Of a stretch of 64,000 nucleotides of DNA, positions 12,720-24,365 are shown piece after piece. Under the pieces are notes generated by a model that was given only the letters and a program-made list of their open reading frames with translations, had not been told where the DNA came from and did not search any database. The position numbers and the translations under genes were made by a program. Source of the DNA: Apricaphanius iberus. Its lineage: Eukaryota > Chordata > Actinopteri > Cyprinodontiformes > Aphaniidae. Position 1 is the stretch's first letter; each line of letters starts with the position of its first letter. Where the stretch lies: contig JAPXFQ010000899.1 of assembly GCA_028564705.1 (NCBI GenBank), positions 2,418,001 to 2,482,000 on the forward strand, written 5' to 3'.

Positions 12720-12965
12720 TAAATACAATGTGACCCACCCTTTTGCTGAATGCAGCGGAGTGCCAGACTGTTGTGGTAATGGTACTGCGTCCCGCTGTCT
12801 CAGTGGATCTGACAGCGCGCTGGAAGACTGGAGAGCTTTGACGCCCTGAGTCCCGCTCAGACGCGTCTCTTGGCTCTGTCGTTGTGAAGACAGAAAAAAC
12901 TGCTCCCATGCCGGGTTTTTTACTCGGCCTGTGGATGAGATCGCGGTGAATTGCCGGGACATTGA
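12720..12965 (+). promoter_or_regulatory. rhou: CpG-rich promoter/5'UTR region of rhou
   Basis: From about 12750 base composition changes sharply from AT-rich to CpG-rich (GCGTCCCGC, CAGCGCGCTGG, GACGCGTCTC, GATCGCGG) and stays so through exon 1, as in a CpG-island promoter. I see no clear TATA box. A CTTTGAC at 12836-12842 is only a partial match to a TCF/LEF site. The transcription start is not resolved. Confidence 0.5.
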
Positions 12966-13188
12966 ATGTCACCTGCAGACGCAATGGATTACGGACGGAC
13001 TATGGCCCCTCCGGTGCCTCCGCACAAACCCAAACCCGCCCGACTAGGACAGGGGCAGGGGCAGGAGCGGTTGCTGAAGTGCGTCCTTCTAGGAGACGGC
13101 GCGGTAGGGAAGACCAGCCTGGTGGTCAGCTACACGACCAATGGATACCCAACCAAATATGTTCCGACTGCATTTGATAACTTTTCGG
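12966..13188 (+). CDS. rhou: rhou exon 1 (N-terminus, P-loop, switch I)
   Basis: The exon encodes the proline-rich N-terminal extension and G1/P-loop through DNFS. Donor GTAAGA begins at 13189 after the first base of an Ala codon. The alternative in-frame starts at 12984 and 13002 have better Kozak contexts. Confidence 0.9.
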
Positions 13189-16100
13189 GTAAGAGAACGC
13201 TTTATATGTTGATATTTTATCCTTGATCAAATGAAACGTTGAGCGTATCCCCTAAAGTTAAAGGTACACATGAACGAAAGAAACAGTTAAAGATCTTTTC
13301 TTTTGCAGCTTTGAATAAAATCAGTTATTGGTTGCTCTTCAGGGTGTCTTGTTTGAATACACGAATTATCTGAAACCCCACCAGATGTTTCCTTGTATTT
13401 CCCCCTATTCTTCCACAGCATGATAGACGTCTATTTGCTCTTCCTGTTATCAGTCCTCACATCAGAGGTAAAAGGCACGTGATGTATCCTCTCTGATGTG
13501 GCCAGGTTTTCATTTGGAACGCCTCCATTTTCCAGGTTGACTGAGCTAACCCTTACAGACATTATTTGTGCTTGGAAACATTTGTCCTAGACCTGAAATC
13601 AGTGTCGTCATGGAATCAGACTTTTGCCCTTTTTTCTCATATTCACATCCTTGTGTTGGGCATACAAAAGTGTCTATAACGTTGAACATTTGGCTTAACA
13701 CATTAAAAAGAACACACCATGGTGGTGGCAGTATCATGCTGTGGGAATGATTGTCTTTAGCTGGAACTGGGAATCTGATTAAAGTTGATGAGAAGGTGTA
13801 TGGAACTACCAGGAAATTATTCTGGAAGAAAATCTATCAGAGGCTACAAAAGGAGGAGGTTCAGTTTCCTGCTTGGCAGTAACCCCAAACATGCAGTCTA
13901 GTCAAAGTCCAAACTTCATTAAAGTCAACTGAGTTTGAGCTATTTTGCAAGAAGAATGGGGAACATTTTCAGTCTAGATGTGCAATATTTGTCGGTACAT
14001 AACCCAAAATATTTGCTGCTATAGTTGCATTAAATGTGGACTCTAAGATTCAAATTATAAACACTGAAATTTGAGGTCATAATGCAACAAAATATAAAAT
14101 GTTCAACAGATATTAATACTTGTGAAAGGCACTCTATCTGTCACTGCAGGGTGAAATCGGAAGCATTTCTGTATAACAAGTAAAAAACCAAGTATTTATC
14201 TCCCTTTATAGCCAGTTTATTCTCAGGAGATAAATGAACAACTTGGCTCGCACCAAGCCCATAAAAACACTCAGTGAGAACACACACCGCCCTAGACAAG
14301 TGCTGGCTCAATCCTGCCTCAGAGAACAGAAAGCGTCTCTGGTTCAGGGGTTTTGAATTGCACAACTCTGCCTATTGTTGTCAGCCTTGACCCACGAGCC
14401 CTCTTCTCTACCCTGGAATGGGCACATCTGTTCCAACGGCTCTGAGGCAGAGATTGTCTTTCGCCCTGGACTGACAGAGAGCGATTGTGCAGTTGGAGGC
14501 CCTTAACAGTGATGTCACTTTCCCAGTGCTTGGAATCAGCGTGATGCATTGAAAGCTTGCTTTCTGAGCAGTTACGCAACCCCACAGGTGGGATAAACGC
14601 AGCAAAAGAGGAAGACAAGGGGGAGCTTTGCTGCAGAAAATCAAAAGTATCATATGTTGGGTATTAGGAAATGATTACCCAGTGGGACTCCCTCCCTCAT
14701 ATTCCTCCTTTTATGTCCTCCAACTGTTTTCTCCTTCTTTTTGTGAAAGCTGTGATGGCTGTCCCAGTGCATTAAGTGTTTCAGCAAACGTTTTGATCAG
14801 GTGGCATGACCGACCACACATTCTGCAGGCACACTGGAAACGTTTCCATGTGCCGGCTCCTTTGCTTTGTGTTCAGTCTACTGTAAAGAACAAAATGGTC
14901 CTGTAATAAAACTGGCTGTGAGATGACTCATCCACTTTTTTCCCAACCTGAAAATGAGGCCTACTGAAAGAGTTACTGGATAAACAAAATCGACTTTGCT
15001 TATTTATTTATTTTTTTACACCTAAGTCGGGCTGCCTTAGAGAGGTCCCTGTAAAGAACAAGGATCACTGAATGAACCAAGTGACAGTAGCGGTTAAGCA
15101 GCTTAGAGTGGGTGGGCAAGATGGTTGAGGTCTGGTTTCAGTGTTATAGATATTAGGAAATTCTTTTAAAGTCGAGGGATATTAGGAAATTAATTGTTAT
15201 AAAGTAGAGGGCTAATCAGGATAGGATCATGTTTCTTGTGCTAATAATGTTCGATAAATGATTATGTTTGCAAGCCTCAAAAGCTGTGGGTTCCCTGTTA
15301 GCATCCCCATAAAGACATACTTGAAAATCTATGGTTACACTACTTTGCATTGCACGTGTACTGAAGTACCCTTTTTCATCATATATAAGTTTCATTTATG
15401 GAGTTCTCACAGTAGGGGTTGACAGATACAGTATATGGGCCAGAAAGACTGATTATCTTTTAAATACCACTACTTTTCCTTGTATTTCAATAAGTATTAA
15501 CAAATATTTTCAAGAAATTTAAAGTAAATATTACTGACCTTAGTAAATATCTGTATAGCGTTTAAGACTGTAATTCTATACATAATGTGCACCTTTAGCT
15601 TTACATCTGACCTACTGTGAGCGACTGTGGCTCAGGAGTTGGGTGTTTGCCTTGTAATCAGAAGGTTGCCAGTTCAAGCCCCGGCTCTGACGGTCTCAGT
15701 CGTTGTGTCCTTGGGCAAGACACTTCACCCGTTGCCTACTGGTGGTGGTCACAATGGTGGCGCCATTGTCCGGCAGCCTCGCCTCTGTCAGTGTGCCCCA
15801 GGGCAGCTGTGGCTACAACGTAGCTTACCATCATCAGTGTGTGAATGTGTGCATGAATGGGTGGATGACTGAATGTAGTGTAAAGTGCTTTGGGGTCTGT
15901 AGGGTCTGAGTAAAGCGCTATACAAATGCAGGCCATTTACTGTATGTCTTTTTTTTACAGCTGTGGTTCAGGTGGATGGGAGCCCGGTGAGACTACAGCT
16001 TTGTGACACTGCAGGACAGGTGAGAAATGTTCACCAACAAGCCTTTAAGTGATAATAATAAATAGCATTTTGTGTTAATATTAATGTTAGCCATCTAACT

Positions 16101-19100
16101 GTTGTGTGCACCCTTGTCTCCCATATTAAAACAAATTAAATTTTCATTCACAAATAAAAGTTTATGATGCCAGAATTTGAGGAAACATCTGTTTGACAAG
16201 CCAAAAATTTCAAACCACTACTAAAAAAAGAACCCCCCATGATAAGTGCAATATATGGGCTTCCCAAACTTACAGTTGCAAAGTGATGAAAAATGCTGGT
16301 AAATTATCCAAAACTTTCCACAAGGTTACCATGGGAAGTAAAGTCGGTCATTTTGGAAATTTTCCCCAGCCAAAACATTTCTAAGAAATTGTTTTTTTGA
16401 AGATCTAAAATGTTTGTAGCCCACAGGTTCAAATGTTACAATTATAGTCTTCTGCTATTCGCTCAAAAAATGTGGCCTCGGTGGTCTAGGATTCCCAGAA
16501 ATTATCTGTGCATGTGATGGAGGAATGCACAGTGCATTTAGAGAGCATGGCCTCACTACCAATGCAGTAAGCTGTTCACTGCTAGCATGTGACTGAGGAT
16601 TAGCATAGATATACTGAATTCTACTTTAGGGTTGTTTGAGTCAGATTATGCTAAAATACATTGTCTATATTTGAAATTCCTGCTCGAGGCCAATGTTAAC
16701 ATCTTTATTTCTTTCTTCCCTTAATAACCATGGACATTTAAGTTTTCCAAATTTCTAAATCCTAGTCAAACATGGACTAATTTATTGTGTATATCTTTTT
16801 ACATATTCTTTAATTCTTAAATCTTTAAAAGTTTTTCTGTGACACATGTATTTAATCAGAAATAGGGATTATTTCTTTACAAAAAGTTAAAATCTCAATC
16901 TTGTTCTTTTCTCATAAACGCAACACTGTTTTTTTTCATGTCCTGATCTAGGTGTGTCGTTCCCATATTTAATTTTCAAATTCCAAAGTTGCACCTCAAA
17001 TCGTCAAGAAACAGCTTTTATTTTGAATGCATGTAAAAGTGTTCACCAGGATCTCAAACTGATCAAACAAGTCAAACCATCGGCTTTTATTGAGATCTGT
17101 TCGTTTTTTTGATGAGTATAAAACACGACTTAATGAGCAATTACATCATGTAAAATGTGTTTAAGGTACATCAGCCAATAAAGGGACAAAATGTACAAAT
17201 AGAGCATCTGGTCTCACAGTCAATGTTGCATTTTATCTTAACGGATTAAGCTAAATCTGAAAGGAGGGTTTTGCATTATACAGCTGTCATATTTTTATGA
17301 TTGATTACGATTTTCTGCTGTTTGAGGCGTTGTCACAACATGCTGTTTTAATTCAAACATATTCACATGTCTTTAAGTTTAGGGAAATAAGTTGTCTGCA
17401 GGCATTTTCAATGCTATGTGAATTACATTTTAGGTTTTCTTTGTAAACAAAAACAGTTGCATAAATGTATTGGATACATACTTACTGTAGTTGTCCATAG
17501 GGCCTATCTTTCCAAAGGACACAATAAAAAACAGTTTTCAAGGTACATTTATTCTCATGGGTCATGTAGGGGGTTGGTTTATAATTCAGCTCAGCATCAG
17601 CACCCTGCTTTAGCAGCGTAATATTTGACATTTGAAAAAGCCACATAAGCACCGCCAGTTCTATCCTGGATCACAGACTGTTTGATTTTGGGAATTATCC
17701 CGTTTATGAAACCCTAAATATGTGTAAAACCTCACACCCTGCTACAAGCTGTTCTCTGTGTTACGACTTCACACCTATGCAGACAAGCTTGGGCAAATAC
17801 GGCTAAATGAAAATTGTCTAGCATTTGGTGAACTGATGCAACCTTCAAAGAAGGGAGACTGTGCCAGAAAGATGGTAGGGGTAGGAGTGTACTAACAGAT
17901 TAGGAATGGGAAAAGGGGAGCCAGAAAGTTGAATATAGCTGCTCCTCTCTCCGTGAGGTTGATATTTATGGATATCTGCAGAAATACCCATTATTACCAT
18001 GTCCGCCTTGTATTCTGTTCAGCTTTGAAAATTTGACATTTTACATCAGAGAGAGCCTTTTTAGACTTTAGAGCAGGATAGGGTTAAGAAGTTTGTCCAG
18101 GGGAGGGGAGGGTTAAGCACCGAAGGAGCGGTTTTGCATCAGGTTTCTGCCAACATTAATCTGTGTACTCAAGGATGTGGGAGGGCCGTGTCTGTCAAAG
18201 CTGTGTGGCTCCAATGTGTTAATTTAAGAGATTTACTGCAGATGAGTTAAATTAATGGGTGTGAATTGTCTGTACTGTATATTACCACATTATAAACATT
18301 GTTTAGACTGTTTGTTTTTAGACAGCCATTGGCACAATTCCTTATTTCCTGTACAGTGCTTCAGTGTGTTGCAGTAACTACTCTGTGTGGTCAGTTTAGG
18401 GGAGAAAAGAAGGGTCCCGGAACTTTATTAGGGTATTAGTAGGGTAAATGTTCTTGTTTTTTAATCACAATCTCTTTTGTAAAGAATCTAATTCATTGTT
18501 AAGCCACATGGGACTATTGTGGACTATTTGTAATTTTTTTTTTAATTGTATTTTATAGCAATAGTAGATATTGCTTTTGAATAAAATAATGCCAGATATC
18601 AGAGAAACAACTTAACAGCTGCACTGCAATAGGGATCATAATTCCCTTTCTGTAACCTTTTGAAATGTTGAAGAAAATTATTAAAGTAAATTGGGGCTCA
18701 TATAAAAAAAATGTGAAATTCTGTCTCTTTACATATTTAAGGTTTTAATGTACTCAAAAACTGTGATTCACTGTACAATTAGTTCAGTATATGCCATTTT
18801 AACTACAGTTAATGCAGAACATGCATGTTCTGTTTGTTTAATTCAATATCAATTAAAAAATGTTAAATTCACAGCAGATTTTTTTTTAAACTGCGAAAGC
18901 AAAGACTAATGTTAGCTTCATTAGCTGTGTACGAATAAACAGTCGTGTTAATAACCCTAAGAACTACTTCCTTTATTTCTTCAAAATAAAAGTTTCAAGC
19001 ATATAAAAGTTTGGTGGTTTCTTCCTGTTAAAGGGGAGTTTCTCCACTTTCACTACATGCTTGCTAAGTATGAAGGATTGCTGTAGTCTGCATCAATGGA

Positions 19101-19879
19101 GCACAACTGACAATGACTCGATGCAATCTGCTTGGATTCCTTTAATAGAAAACTTTTAAACTGATTGAAATGTTTGTATAACTAAACTGAAATTGCTTAT
19201 CTAGAAAAGTGCACTGAGAGGACATCTGGAGCTATATAAATAAACTGAATTGAATGGAAAAGGGTGGGATTCTTTAAGCACTCGACATCATATCTGTGGT
19301 CTATAGTAACAGCTTAGACTTTTTCCACCAGACGAAGTTGCATTTATTGACTTAAATACGTTTGAGATCTTATTACAACCCAAAAATTAAGATGTCACTC
19401 ATTGTCCTCTTTCTGTTCGACAGGATGAATTTGACAAACTCCGACACTTCTGTTACAGTCGCACCGACGCCCTGCTGCTCTGCTTTAGCGTGGTCAGCCC
19501 TGCTTCATTTCAGAACGTTTGGGAAAAGTGGGTCCCCGAAATCCGCCGCCGCTGCCCCCTAACCCCGATTCTCCTTGTGGGCACGCAGTGTGACCTGCGG
19601 CAGGACGTCAAGGTGCTGATTGAGCTGTCGAGGCGGAGAGAGAGACCCGTTGCAGAAGAAGACGCAAGAGCGCTTGCAGAAAAAATGGGGGCCGTCATGT
19701 ATGTGGAGTGCTCGGCGCTGACTCAGAAGAACCTAAAGGAGGTGTTCGATGCAGCCATTTCAGTGGGGCTGCGGCACTCTGAAAGGAGGGCTCGCCGGGA
19801 GAGGAAGGTCCGCAGCACCGCCGATAAAATGAAGATGCTGTCCAAGTCGTGGTGGAAGAAGTATGTGTGTGTCCAGTAG
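12966..19879 (+). CDS. rhou: Atypical Rho GTPase RhoU (Wrch-1), three exons, complete
   Basis: RhoU is a Cdc42-related GTPase with fast nucleotide exchange that acts through PAK and Par6 on actin, focal adhesions and polarity. Exons 12966-13188, 15961-16019 and 19424-19879 join into 245 codons plus TAG (human RHOU is 258). Visible parts: Pro-rich N-terminus with PPVPP (15-19), likely SH3-binding; P-loop GDGAVGKT (43-50); switch I region YVPTAFDNF; switch II DTAGQ (90-94); TQCD (148-151) for base recognition; Rho insert about 160-180; SAL (191-193); basic tail; C-terminal CVQ with Cys243. [28 protein letters not shown] and SKSWWKKY favour RhoU over RhoV; rhoua versus rhoub is unresolved. The first ATG has a weak context (T at -3, T at +4), while ATGs at 12984 and 13002 are stronger, giving 239 or 233 residues. 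Confidence 0.92.
13570..14135 (+). mobile_element. Tc1-like transposon remnant in rhou intron 1
   Basis: Translation around 13715-13745 gives [11 protein letters not shown], matching the HHGGGSVMVWG block of Tc1-like transposases. Later landmarks follow: 'cagtaaccccaaacatgcag', 'agtcaaagtcca', 'gagctattttgcaagaagaatgggg', and a right end CTTGTGAAAGGCACT near 14117-14131. It is inactive, with many stops and no left terminus. Confidence 0.72.
14136..15612. other. rhou intron 1, unique sequence
   Basis: No repeat family is recognised. The block 14300-14620 is less AT-rich than its surroundings and open in several minus-strand frames without family resemblance, so a conserved regulatory element is possible. 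The rest is ordinary intron. Confidence 0.4.
15614..15943 (+). mobile_element. tRNA-derived SINE abutting rhou exon 2
   Basis: The head resembles a Pol III tRNA promoter: A-box-like TGGCTCAGGAGTTGG (15628-15642) and B-box-like AGTTCAAGCCC (15671-15681). The body has the familiar fish words 'ccttgggcaagacacttcaccc', 'gggcagctgtggctacaa', 'gtgtgtgaatgtgtg', 'aaagtgctttggggt', 'aaagcgctatacaaatgcaggccattta'. TACTGT occurs at both edges (15613-15618 and 15938-15943), a possible short target-site duplication. Another copy lies at 27818-28022 on the other strand. Confidence 0.82.
15961..16019 (+). CDS. rhou: rhou exon 2 (switch II)
   Basis: Acceptor TTTTTTTTACAG ends at 15960 and donor GTGAGA begins at 16020. 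The 59-nt exon encodes [25 protein letters not shown] ends only about 17-20 nt before the exon. Confidence 0.93.
16020..19084. other. rhou intron 2, unique sequence
   Basis: AT-rich intronic DNA. Nothing coding or RNA-like is recognised. Small open frames (16193-16384, 17418-17621) look random. Confidence 0.45.
19085..19258 (+). repeat. Teleost interspersed repeat, 3'-tail copy 1
   Basis: The copy reads 'tgactcgatgcaatctgcttggattcctttaatagaaaacttttaaactg...aaaagtgcactgag...gctatataaataaactgaattg'. It aligns by eye with 53555-53700 (+) and with the reverse complement of 39285-39460, so the three are one family. Confidence 0.65.
19424..19879 (+). CDS. rhou: rhou exon 3 (effector and C-terminal part)
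   Basis: Acceptor CGACAG ends at 19423 and stop TAG is at 19877-19879. The exon encodes [11 protein letters not shown] to WWKKYVCVQ. It is clearly richer in G+C and CpG than the flanking intron. Confidence 0.94.
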   Translation, partial: DEFDKLRHFCYSRTDALLLCFSVVSPASFQNVWEKWVPEIRRRCPLTPILLVGTQCDLRQDVKVLIELSRRRERPVAEEDARALAEKMGAVMYVECSALTQKNLKEVFDAAISVGLRHSERRARRERKVRSTADKMKMLSKSWWKKYVCVQ

Positions 19880-21332
19880 GCAGGGAAAGTGAAAAAGATT
19901 TTTACATAAGTGACACAAAACTGGAACTGCTGTGGTTTCTAGAGAGACTGTAGAATGTAAGGACTTTCAGATACATTGAAATGGATGAGCTGGTCCGAAG
20001 GAGAGGAGCAGAGATTGCTGATCTGAACTCTGTAGGCTGCAGATGGTTTCACTTCAATGAGAAAAACTAAAAATAACCAGCATCCAACCAAAAATAATAG
20101 TGCCAATATCACAGATTTCATATCATACTGGATTTATCCAAACAAATGTGACTTTGAGGGAAGGTAATGATATGGTGGCGATGTTAATTGTGGTCCTCAT
20201 TCTTTTGTTTAATTTTGGGTCTTTTTTATGATATCATTTGTGTGTTTTATTTGTTGTGCACCATTATCCAGATCCCAGGGCTTTTTACAGGACAATTTCT
20301 AAATAACCCTTAAACAGGAAGTTAAATGGGTGTTGAAATTAGGAAACCAAGTTAAAAATGCAATTATCTAGTTGAATAAATCAAAAACACGAGCAAGTTA
20401 GTTTACTTTCTTAAAATTTTTTTCAGATCTAATTTCTGATTTCAATCAAACTTATCAATATGCATTTTATAAAAATTTAGTAGGCTATATTTTTTATTCA
20501 TGTTGTACTATGAATTTAACAGAGATTGTTACAGTTGAAGATGTTGACTTTATGCCTCCTTTTTTAAGAGATTTGTAGCATAAACTATGTTGTATATTAA
20601 TGTCTCGAACACAAATTTATTTAAAATCTTACTAATTGGAGTTATCCAGGCAACATACAATGGATAAGACACAGGTTTTAGATTATAAAAATGTTCAGTT
20701 CTTTAATCTGATTGAAAGGCTTTGTCAAGTTGTAGCCTTGTTATGTATTTTGTTCCTGTTACATGGCTGCAGGAATTCATAGGTAATTTGCACTTATATG
20801 CTATTCACAAAAAATCATTGATATTTGGCCATGCAATGGCCTGTGGAACAGTAGTGGAATGGAAACTTGTATGCAAATGAAACAATTTCAAGAACTGTGA
20901 GTCAAGTTCGCTGCAAAGCATCTCAGATTTAGAAGATCAATGTGTTTTTTTCATTGTAAGCTAGATATCCGATAACCGAATAAATGAGGTAAAAATGACC
21001 AAAGAGACTGGTTCTTGGTTTGCTTCTCATTTTTTAGAAGCCCGTCCAATATGTTGTGTCTATTTATATGTTCCCTCCAGGCTAATAACTGATTAACCTC
21101 AACACACAGCAGATCCCCTACAATATATTATGTCCTTTTGCACTGTATGTTGCATCTTACATATTTACCATGAGTGAAATGTCATAGTGATGAATCTGTT
21201 TGCAAATATAAAGTAACTGACATTTACTGGCTGTGCTGTAAAACTCTAAGTGGTACTTTAACAGAATGAGTGTTTCAGTTTATGTTTGATATGAGAGAGG
21301 ATAAAGCTGAATGAGTGGGGAAAAAAATAAAA
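19880..21332 (+). terminator. rhou: rhou 3'UTR with polyadenylation signal candidates
   Basis: AATAAA at 20979-20984 and another within AAAAAAATAAAATG near 21326-21332 are the nearest strong polyadenylation signals after the stop, giving a 3'UTR of about 1.1 or 1.45 kb. The choice between them is not resolvable from sequence alone. Confidence 0.4.
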
Positions 21333-24175
21333 TGTGAATTATGACACCATTTTGTTTTTTGCTTTTTCATTGCTTTTTTTCCTCAGGAACTGCTGTGTGT
21401 GTGTGCTTATTCCTGCAAATGAATGTTCAACGAATAGATGTTTATACCACTGTTACAAGGTTCTCATGGCAACTTGCAGCAAGAACCGCCTCAAGGGCAG
21501 CTTATGTTTGCATTGTTTGAAAAGGTAAACTAATAAATTAAAAAAAAACTAGGTTAGTAAATATTGACATTTTGTCTTCTTTATCAAGTATCGGTACAAC
21601 AGGGCTTTTGGTGCTCATCAGGTGTTTAAAAACACTAAAGTATGTTCTTTTGCTAAAATAAAAAAAGATGACCAAATACATTTGTTATTCATATTTTTTA
21701 ATTACCAATTGAATTATGGTGAAAAAGTATTTTATTCTTTAAATCTTTTTTTTTGTCTCATTTTTTTGTTGTTTTTTTTGTTGTTGATCCACTCTTTTTT
21801 GAAGATTTGTTTTTTTAGAAACCACACTGGAATAAATTTGAGCATGAATTTACTATTTAAGCAAACACCACAGCTTTTAATCGGGTTTATGTCTAGACTT
21901 TGGTAACTCTAAAATCTGCTTTATAACCCATTTTAACTTGAGCTTAACATCATGAATTGATAGATGGACAATCTCCTTGAAGAGTTTAAGCTAGAGAGTA
22001 GAATTTATAGTTATGTGAATAAATGTTTTTCCACTCAACCAACTAACTTAAGTCTCTTTGAATTATTGACTGCTAAATGCAGTCAGTGGTCAATAATCTT
22101 TGTTTTACATCCATTCCAAGGAAGGTTCACCATTGTCCCTGTTATTTCAATATGTGAATAATGCCTCACTGTGGCTATCTGTGATCGCATAGCTTTGGAA
22201 ATGACTTTGTAACCTTTTGAAGATTTATAGATGTCATGAACTTCGTTTCGCATCTGTTCTTGAAGGTCTTTAAATCAAAGCAGGACCAGAGTCTGATTTT
22301 TTTAAAGTTAAAAAAGTAAAACATTTTAACCTAAGGTTTCATTACAGTTTCCATAGGGATTGGTTTGGATAGATTTTTTTTCCTTTTATTTAATAAATTC
22401 ATCATATGAAAACTTATTGTCGTATTTAATCAGGTCATCTTTATCTGACAGCATTCTTTTGTGACAAAGAGGGAAAACCAAAATATATCAGTAAGGGGGG
22501 ATTCTTTTTCTAGCAATTACAAACTCCTCTTATTTTATGCAGGCTATGTAATTTTAGTCAGATTATTATATAGTATAATATTGTTAGAATATCTAACTAA
22601 CCTGCAGGCATAGACTGGTATGATTTTCTTATGGCATTATAACTTTAACCAAAATACTAGACTTAAACATTTAATAACTTGCCAACCAACTTGTAGTTTC
22701 TTAACTGTAGTTTTGAGAAAGCAATACTTTAATCAAAATGACAGGTCATACATACAGTCAACTAGACACTTTCAGTACAACCTCATTAATAAATGGAATT
22801 TCAACTTTAACAGTGAAATGACAAAACATTTTACTGGTCTTGTCATTCTCTACGAACTGGGGCTTTACAAGACAGTTTGAATGGTGAAAAGGTTAACTAC
22901 ACTATAACATGTTGCAAGTTGCATGTTGAAAAGGTAATATATTGTAGATTTGGAGTAAATTAGAAATTGCCACAGATGCCAAAAGCGTATGCCTGAAACA
23001 TGTATTTATCACAAAGCTCACAGGCAATCCTAAAATACAATAGTGATATTGAGTACACTGAGGTCTGAGTATTATTTCTCATATAAGTTGCAGCAGTTGT
23101 GTTGCTTTCTTTTCTTGAGGTCTTTGCATTTTACTGCAGATTACAGTTTTCCCCATCTGTAACAAACAGAAAAATCTAAATTCAATCTAGGACTGGTCAA
23201 TTTGAGCAAACACTGACCCATTTAAATCAGCCTTTAACTTAAACTGTGTTCCTGGCTGTTTATATTTTGCTTGTAAAACCAAGTAGCACAAAAAACATCT
23301 GGATTATTTTGATGTTGCTAGTTTCCATGTTAAAAAAATCTGGACTATTAAAAACTTAATAGATTGTATTAGATGTAATAGATTGTAAAGATAACAATGG
23401 AAAACATCTAAGTGTACAGCAATGGCTTTGGGTCAAAAGTCATTGTACATCCTGAAACAACAACTTTGTAGAGCTTTCCTGGACATCATGAGATGGTAGG
23501 GTGGAATCTGCCATGACTGTGGGCTGTGGAGGCATCAAGTCTTGAAAGTTTCCTTCAGGGAGCGTGCAGGGAGTTCAGTTGTTATTTTAGCTATTTTATG
23601 CACTCTATGGAGGATATTTGGGTCGACTTCTGTGCAGTTTACATATGAAGGCTGTCAGACTCTATGTTAAAAAGTTTCAATGGAACCCTGGTAAAAAGCT
23701 CCGTATACACATAGTTTTTCTTTAGTTTCCATTCGAGCCAAAGTAAAACCACCACTGAGCCTTATGAACCAAGATGTTGGTATTCATTGCCTTTGTCAGG
23801 TGCTGATCTAGATTCTTGTGAATTTTAAGGCTATACGATGTACTTCTTTTCCCTGATCATAAACGATATTGCTTTCATGATACCTCTGGAAATCAATGAT
23901 TATCTCTTCTGTGTTCTTATTGTTTGACTTTAGGATATTGTCCATTAACCAGTTTAGTCAACCTGTATGGAGTCTTATCTTTGATCGATACCAGTTCCAT
24001 TACCTTTGTATCATCATTATTATCTTTGTGGGATGTGTGGTGATACAACATGATGTTGTAGAGTAAATAGAGCATCAAATTGAACGCACGCCACTGTGCT
24101 GTCCCCAGAATGAGGTTCAGACTGGTAGGTACCTGGAGGTTAACAGCCTTGGGGCTTTTGCTACAATCAAGGTTT
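21333..24175. other. Intergenic, nothing recognised
   Basis: AT-rich DNA after rhou. No exon, RNA gene or repeat family that I can name. The open frames are low-complexity (Phe/Leu/Lys-rich). Confidence 0.45.
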
Positions 24176-24365
24176 ACTATATAATCCATCCATCCATTTT
24201 CTAAACCGCTTAATCCTCAGGAGGTCGCGAGGTGCCTATCTCCAGCTGTCAACGAGCGAGAGGCAGGGCACACCCTGGACAGGTCGCCAGTCCATCGCAG
24301 GGTAACACAGACAGACAGGACAAACAACCATGTGCGGACACCGTGCAACCCCACTATATAATCCA
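24176..24365 (-). mobile_element. Retroposon with GGAT tail and 13-bp TSD (5'-truncated)
   Basis: The insert 24189-24352 reads on the minus strand '...cctgcgatggactggcgacctgtccagggtgtgccctgcctctcgc...ggattaagcggtttagaaaatggatggatgg', a repeat very common in teleosts. It is bounded by a perfect 13-bp direct repeat ACTATATAATCCA at 24176-24188 and 24353-24365, which is a target-site duplication. The GGAT-repeat tail marks the 3' end. Confidence 0.88.

Noticed and set aside
12703..12984. Minus-strand open frames opposite the rhou 5'UTR
   Set aside because: Shadows of CpG-rich promoter sequence; no similarity to known proteins.
15628..15682. tRNA gene at the head of the SINE
   Set aside because: Only the A- and B-box-like parts remain; no cloverleaf with acceptor stem can be drawn, so it is a SINE head. 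The same applies near 51411, 53950 and 59460.
15617..15936. Open frames on both strands at 15.6-15.9 kb
   Set aside because: They are translations of a SINE, not genes.
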